From positions 1,116,001-1,180,000 of the forward strand of contig NC_020186.1 of assembly GCF_000315915.1 (NCBI RefSeq): DNA of 64,000 nt, read 5' to 3'. The notes beneath the pieces were generated by a model, which saw only the letters and a list, made by a program, of their open reading frames with translations, made no database searches and had not been told where the DNA came from. A program made the position numbers and the translations under genes. Origin of the DNA: Henningerozyma blattae CBS 6284 (taxonomy: Eukaryota > Ascomycota > Saccharomycetes > Saccharomycetales > Saccharomycetaceae). Position 1 is the first letter of the stretch. Every line of letters begins with the position of its first letter. Shown one piece after another: positions 59,937 to 64,000 of the stretch.

Positions 59937-61889
59937 TTATAGAAATTTGTAAACTTCCCATAATGAAAGAAGTCTAGTAATTCGAGCATAGACATTTAAT
60001 TCACGTTCATTTACCATCTTAAGTTGATTTAATTCACTGGGTAAAAGTAATTCAGCTTCCCTTCCCTTAACATCCTCTCTATTGGCTTTTGTTAAAAGTG
60101 TCGAATTTTCTTGTTTTAAAGAATAATTTTTATATAATAAATTAGCAATATTCCAAGCAATATTTTGTTTCATGAAATCATAGGAATGTTTTTCTTTAAA
60201 TCTGAATAAGAATACAGAACGTGCAGCAGCTCTATCGTTTGTTCTTGGAACTTCTTGGACTTCTAATGCATTATATTTAATCAATTCGCCAACGGTAGAT
60301 CTAATATCGCTTTCCTTCATTAAAGCTTTACTATTGATGACTTTTTCAGTAACTAAATGATTATCAATAACACAACGACGAATACGTACAGCTGAAGGAC
60401 CTAAAGTTGATGCAATCAAATAATCATAGACAAACGATTTTAATTTTGGTAAAAGTTTTGTGTATGGTATATAATAAACACCTGGTTTTGATTCTTGTAA
60501 AAATGGAACTTCTGAATTTGCTAACATTTTTAGTAGACTGTTAACCATTGAGATGGAGTGTGGATCATCATCATCATCATTATCATCCATATCCAAGTCA
60601 ATATCGTCATCAAGATCTTGGTCTTCATTCCCATCCATTTCTCCATTATCTTCGTGGGCATGTTCATTCATTTGAATAGTTACTCTTGGGAATTTGAGGG
60701 ATGGCAAACCCATCTTCAGTTTAATTTTTTTAACAGATTTAGGTTCAGAGTTATCTCTTTTTCTTTTATTTTTAGATGGGATTGAAAAAGCTAAGGAGTT
60801 TCTTAAATCGATTGATTTGGGTAGATATTTAGCAATATCCATTGCATTAAACATACCACTTTTAGATTCATCTTGTTCTCTATCGGCTAGCATTGCCTCA
60901 GCTTCAGTCAACTCTTGTAAAAGGCCCGTCTTTGTTAAGGGATCAACAGTAAGAATAGAGCTTTGTTCTGTTATCTTTAATGCTACATTATAAATTAAAG
61001 ATGGATATGAACCACATCTTGATTTTGCAAGTTGAACTAATTGTTTGCTTCTTCTTGATTTTAAAAATCTTTCTAAATTAAAAGTTAATGGGATGGAGTC
61101 CTTAATTTTTCTCATTGAAGTCCTTGGATCAATTGTAATTAAATCCTTAAATTCATACACTTCTTTTAATTTTGTTAGGAATTGAACTTTAGCTTTATTT
61201 TTAGCTTCAGCTTTTTTCCTTAAATCAGATAATGGTGAATTTCGTGGTATGGAGGCATATTCTTTTTGATATAAAGTATTCCAAAAATCATTCATTGGGA
61301 TATAATGTAAATCAGAAACCCTCACCAGAAACCCTGATTCTACCAATTTAACCAAGACTGTAGATAATTTAGATTTAGTTATATTTTTTTGATTAGTAGT
61401 AATAGATTGCAAATCATTTGGTGTTAAAGAGCCTAGAGATAAAATATTTTGAACGATTTGAGTAGCAATTGTGGAATTAAATTGTAAATCGATTTCTTCC
61501 AAGATCAACCCAGAATATAACCATAACAATGGACCTTCTTCATTAAAATAGTAATAGGTGTTAGATTTACCTTTAAAGTCTCTTTCTGTATGATATCTTA
61601 CACATCTTAATTGGATCAAAGAAACCAAGATTGATTTGATTACTTTTGGTCTAAATTGATTTAATCTGTCATAAATTTCACGAACAGTTAGTCGACCTTT
61701 ATCAATCAACAGTTCAATCACTAGTTTAGCCCTTTCCCCAATGTGAGTATTAACCAATTCACTATAAAGGAACAACTCTGGACTTACAGTTCTTTGTTCT
61801 AAGGAGGAAACTGCAAATAAATCCTCTTCTTCATCATTAGTTTTGTTAGGAAGACTATTAACTTGTGATGATTCCGTAATAGAAGACAT
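59937..61889 (-). CDS. RPC82: RNA polymerase III subunit C82
   Basis: Part of the C82-C34-C31 subcomplex of RNA polymerase III needed for initiation. It has 650 residues, near the family length of about 654. The C34-type winged-helix start is GERAKLVIELLIDKGRLTVRE followed by IYDRLNQFRPKVIKSILVSL, and further winged helices follow. An acidic Asp/Glu insert at about 415-445 (DLDDDIDLDMDDNDDDDD) is a typical cleft-loop insertion. It ends in NVYARITRLLSLWEVYKFL-type coiled coil. It is convergent with SKI3 (105 bp apart) and divergent from QCR2, as YPR190C. A PAC box lies upstream. Confidence 0.95.
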   Translation of the reverse strand: MSSITESSQVNSLPNKTNDEEEDLFAVSSLEQRTVSPELFLYSELVNTHIGERAKLVIELLIDKGRLTVREIYDRLNQFRPKVIKSILVSLIQLRCVRYHTERDFKGKSNTYYYFNEEGPLLWLYSGLILEEIDLQFNSTIATQIVQNILSLGSLTPNDLQSITTNQKNITKSKLSTVLVKLVESGFLVRVSDLHYIPMNDFWNTLYQKEYASIPRNSPLSDLRKKAEAKNKAKVQFLTKLKEVYEFKDLITIDPRTSMRKIKDSIPLTFNLERFLKSRRSKQLVQLAKSRCGSYPSLIYNVALKITEQSSILTVDPLTKTGLLQELTEAEAMLADREQDESKSGMFNAMDIAKYLPKSIDLRNSLAFSIPSKNKRKRDNSEPKSVKKIKLKMGLPSLKFPRVTIQMNEHAHEDNGEMDGNEDQDLDDDIDLDMDDNDDDDDPHSISMVNSLLKMLANSEVPFLQESKPGVYYIPYTKLLPKLKSFVYDYLIASTLGPSAVRIRRCVIDNHLVTEKVINSKALMKESDIRSTVGELIKYNALEVQEVPRTNDRAAARSVFLFRFKEKHSYDFMKQNIAWNIANLLYKNYSLKQENSTLLTKANREDVKGREAELLLPSELNQLKMVNERELNVYARITRLLSLWEVYKFL

Positions 61890-62456
61890 AGTCGTTCCTG
61901 CAGATTAAATAGGAGAAGTGAGTAACGGATCTTGAGTTTAAAATTTTGAATTATATTCAAAATAATTTTACAATCGATATTTTCTATACATTTATTTATA
62001 TATATATACATATATTTGCTCATCGCTTAATATTTATTTTTTTTTTTTCAATTTTCCCAAAACGTCAAAAGTTTTTCAGAGCACGTGCTGCAAAAGACTT
62101 TCTATTTTAGGCCAATTTTCTGGGATTTTGTCACTTTGGACGTCCGAACTCTAACGGAGTTTATTTTGAAATTAAGGTTGCTCGAAGTGCGAGATGTATT
62201 TATACCCCCAGGAAGGTCAAGAATTAGAAAAGAAAGCTGGGTTAAAGAAGATCAAGTCTGAGATCCTAGTAAGCAACATTTGATTAACACATAAACTTTT
62301 CAGCTTTTAAAGACACAGTTTGTTGGAAAGTTATATTTTTGTAAATTCAAAAGAGCAAAGTTATAACAGGAATAAGTGTCGTTATTATTCAATTATTATT
62401 TTTATATTTCATCCCATTTACAATTTTATCTTTTTCTTAAAAAATAAAATAAAAAA
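61890..62456. other. Divergent promoter RPC82/QCR2
   Basis: 567 bp. On the QCR2 side are an E-box CACGTG (62082-62087, Cbf1-like) and a CCAAT (62112-62116, Hap2/3/4/5-like), both expected of a respiratory gene. A 29-codon frame (62194-62283) precedes QCR2 in its probable leader region or just upstream of it. Confidence 0.6.
62019..62026 (-). promoter_or_regulatory. PAC box upstream of RPC82
   Basis: CTCATCGC on the plus strand is GCGATGAG on the RPC82 strand, 130 bp before its start. With the RPO26 site, both polymerase subunit genes in the window carry a PAC element at a similar distance. Confidence 0.65.
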
Positions 62457-63596
62457 ATGTTAAGATCAGGTTTAAGAAAATCAATGTTAGCCCAAAGTGC
62501 TAGATTCTATAATGTGTCTGCTGTTGATACTCCAAGTGCAGTTTCTTCCTTAGCTGTCAGAGTCCGTGGTGGTTCAAGATATTCTGATAAGGATGGTGTT
62601 TCTCATTTGTTATCTAGATTTAATTACCAAGATACCGCTGAAAAATCCTCTCTAAGATTAGTAAGAGAATCTGAATTGTTGGGTGGTAAATTACAATCTA
62701 CTGTCGATAGAGAATATATCACTTTATCTGCTCAATTCTTGAAACAAGATTTACCTTATTTTGTCGAAGCTATTGGCAATGTTTTATCTAAAACTTCATT
62801 CAATAAATGGGAATTAACAGAATCTGTCTTACCAGCAGCTCAACGTGATTTCCAAGTCTCTCTTTTAGACTCTGTTAAGACTGCTGAAAATGGGTTATTC
62901 AACCTTACTTTCAGAAACAGTGATGGTTTGGGTAAGCCAGTCTTATATGACGGTATAGAAGAAATCAATGTTGATGATATTAAAAACTTCTCTCAAAAGA
63001 TATATACAAAGGAAAATATTGAAATCGTTGGTAGAGCCGTCAATGAAGCCGACTTGAAAAAATTCGTAGAAGAATCAGCAATCTCTCAATTGCCAACAGG
63101 TACATCTTTGGCTAGCTCTCAACCACCAAAGACTTTCAGTGGCGAAGCCAGATATAGATCTGCTGTTTTGGGTGAAAACGTCTGTGGTATTAGTGTACCT
63201 GTCAAGAAAGAACAATTCGATGAATTTGAAGTCTTGGCCAACTATTTGAAATCTCCATTAAGTGGTGATTCAATTTATAAAACTGTTGATGATTGTCAAT
63301 TACTAAGATTCAATGATATTGGTCTCTTTACATTATATGTCAAGGGAACTGATCCAGCTCAAGTAGGTACTAATATCAAGGCTATTGTCAATCAATTAAA
63401 ACAAGGCCAAGATATCACCAAGGCAATTGAATTAACCAGAACAGCTGTTTCGATTGAAAATGCCTCTGTTGCAAATGTTAACTTAGTCGAAAAACAATTG
63501 GGTGATCTTTCCAAGATAAAGGAATTCAAATTGAACGAATTCAGTTACGTTGCCGTTGGTAATGTTTCCAAATTGCCATTCAAAGATGAATTATAA
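62457..63596 (+). CDS. QCR2: Ubiquinol-cytochrome c reductase core protein 2
   Basis: Core subunit 2 of respiratory complex III on the matrix side of the inner mitochondrial membrane. It has 379 residues, slightly more than S. cerevisiae Qcr2 (about 368). The N-terminus MLRSGLRKSMLAQSARFYNV is a cleavable presequence. The body is the M16 peptidase fold without the HxxEH zinc site, as normal for Qcr2 (VRGGSRYSDKDGVSHLLSRF, RESELLGGKLQSTVDREYI). The end EFKLNEFSYVAVGNVSKLPF is conserved. Codon use is strongly biased, suggesting high expression. Position matches YPR191W. Confidence 0.97.
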   Translation: MLRSGLRKSMLAQSARFYNVSAVDTPSAVSSLAVRVRGGSRYSDKDGVSHLLSRFNYQDTAEKSSLRLVRESELLGGKLQSTVDREYITLSAQFLKQDLPYFVEAIGNVLSKTSFNKWELTESVLPAAQRDFQVSLLDSVKTAENGLFNLTFRNSDGLGKPVLYDGIEEINVDDIKNFSQKIYTKENIEIVGRAVNEADLKKFVEESAISQLPTGTSLASSQPPKTFSGEARYRSAVLGENVCGISVPVKKEQFDEFEVLANYLKSPLSGDSIYKTVDDCQLLRFNDIGLFTLYVKGTDPAQVGTNIKAIVNQLKQGQDITKAIELTRTAVSIENASVANVNLVEKQLGDLSKIKEFKLNEFSYVAVGNVSKLPFKDEL

Positions 63597-64000
63597 ATTA
63601 ACAACCTTATTCATATAGCGGCATCGCAGTGCTGACTTAACTATATATTCCTTTAAACATATTGTAAATATTTTATCATTTATTTTGTTTTGGTTTCTCA
63701 CTTTCTCCCCCTCTTTCTTTTTTTATTTATATTCCTCCACCTTTCTCCCCCCATCGTCACTTCTTATTTATTCAATTATCCTTTTAATAGCCATTTTCAT
63801 CTAATTAAGAGAATGATAATAACCTCACTGTATTGAAGCCAAGAAAATTATTTATTTTATTGTATTTTTTTTTCTCTTTATCTTATTTATATTTTCTAAC
63901 TTTATATACATATTTATATATATATAGTTGTTTTTCTATAAAGATATCATTTGTAAATAAATAAAAGACAAGGAGAGAAAGAAGAAGCTTAAAATAGAGT
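63597..64000. other. QCR2 3' region
   Basis: About 400 bp of T/C-rich then AT-rich DNA after QCR2, including a (TA)n stretch near 63920. No further gene begins before the window ends. Confidence 0.6.

Overview
The window is nuclear DNA from a budding yeast of the Saccharomycetaceae, most likely a post-whole-genome-duplication lineage. The evidence is an AT-rich base composition, compact mostly intronless genes, GTATGT...TACTAAC introns, a farnesylated a-factor gene, and long stretches in which gene order and strand match Saccharomyces cerevisiae chromosome XVI. I cannot name the species. Three GT91 beta-mannosyltransferase genes, absent from S. cerevisiae but present in Candida glabrata, argue against Saccharomyces itself.

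Region 1 (1-24 kb) is accessory and gene-poor. It holds a hexanucleotide repeat at the left edge, three tandem GT91 genes on the minus strand (2.0-10.2 kb), a Zn2Cys6 transcription factor whose C-terminal tail sits in another frame, an HXT hexose transporter, a 4 kb intergenic stretch, and an FCY2-like purine-cytosine permease. A 2.1 kb gap, a solo Ty3-like LTR and a tightly packed tRNA-Ser(AGA)/tRNA-Val(AAC) pair close the region.

Region 2 (25-35 kb) holds COX7 and then HAT1, SNF8, ULA1, LSP1 and AEP3 in the same order and relative strands as S. cerevisiae YPL001W-YPL005W. The ULA1-LSP1 intergenic region carries a dense cluster of Mcm1-like (MADS-box) sites. AEP3 appears to have a frame-shifted C-terminus.

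Region 3 (36-64 kb) holds HDA3, AOS1, SEC23, SMX3, DPM1, ATG13, PZF1, RPO26, MLC2, SKI3, RPC82 and QCR2, collinear with YPR179C-YPR191W. GAB1 and a 34-codon a-factor gene lie between SEC23 and SMX3, and GDB1 is missing between DPM1 and ATG13. SMX3 and RPO26 have introns that hide their first exons. The DPM1-position gene has lost three residues expected at the active site, so it may be a non-catalytic paralogue.

Most core genes are housekeeping: histone acetylation and deacetylation, ESCRT-II, neddylation and SUMO E1 subunits, eisosome, COPII coat, GPI transamidase, RNA polymerases I/II/III, exosome cofactor, and respiratory complexes III and IV. The points of most interest are the Mcm1-box cluster, the altered DPM1, the hidden a-factor gene with its operator, the dicistronic-looking tRNA pair with a Ty3-type LTR upstream, and the GT91 array.
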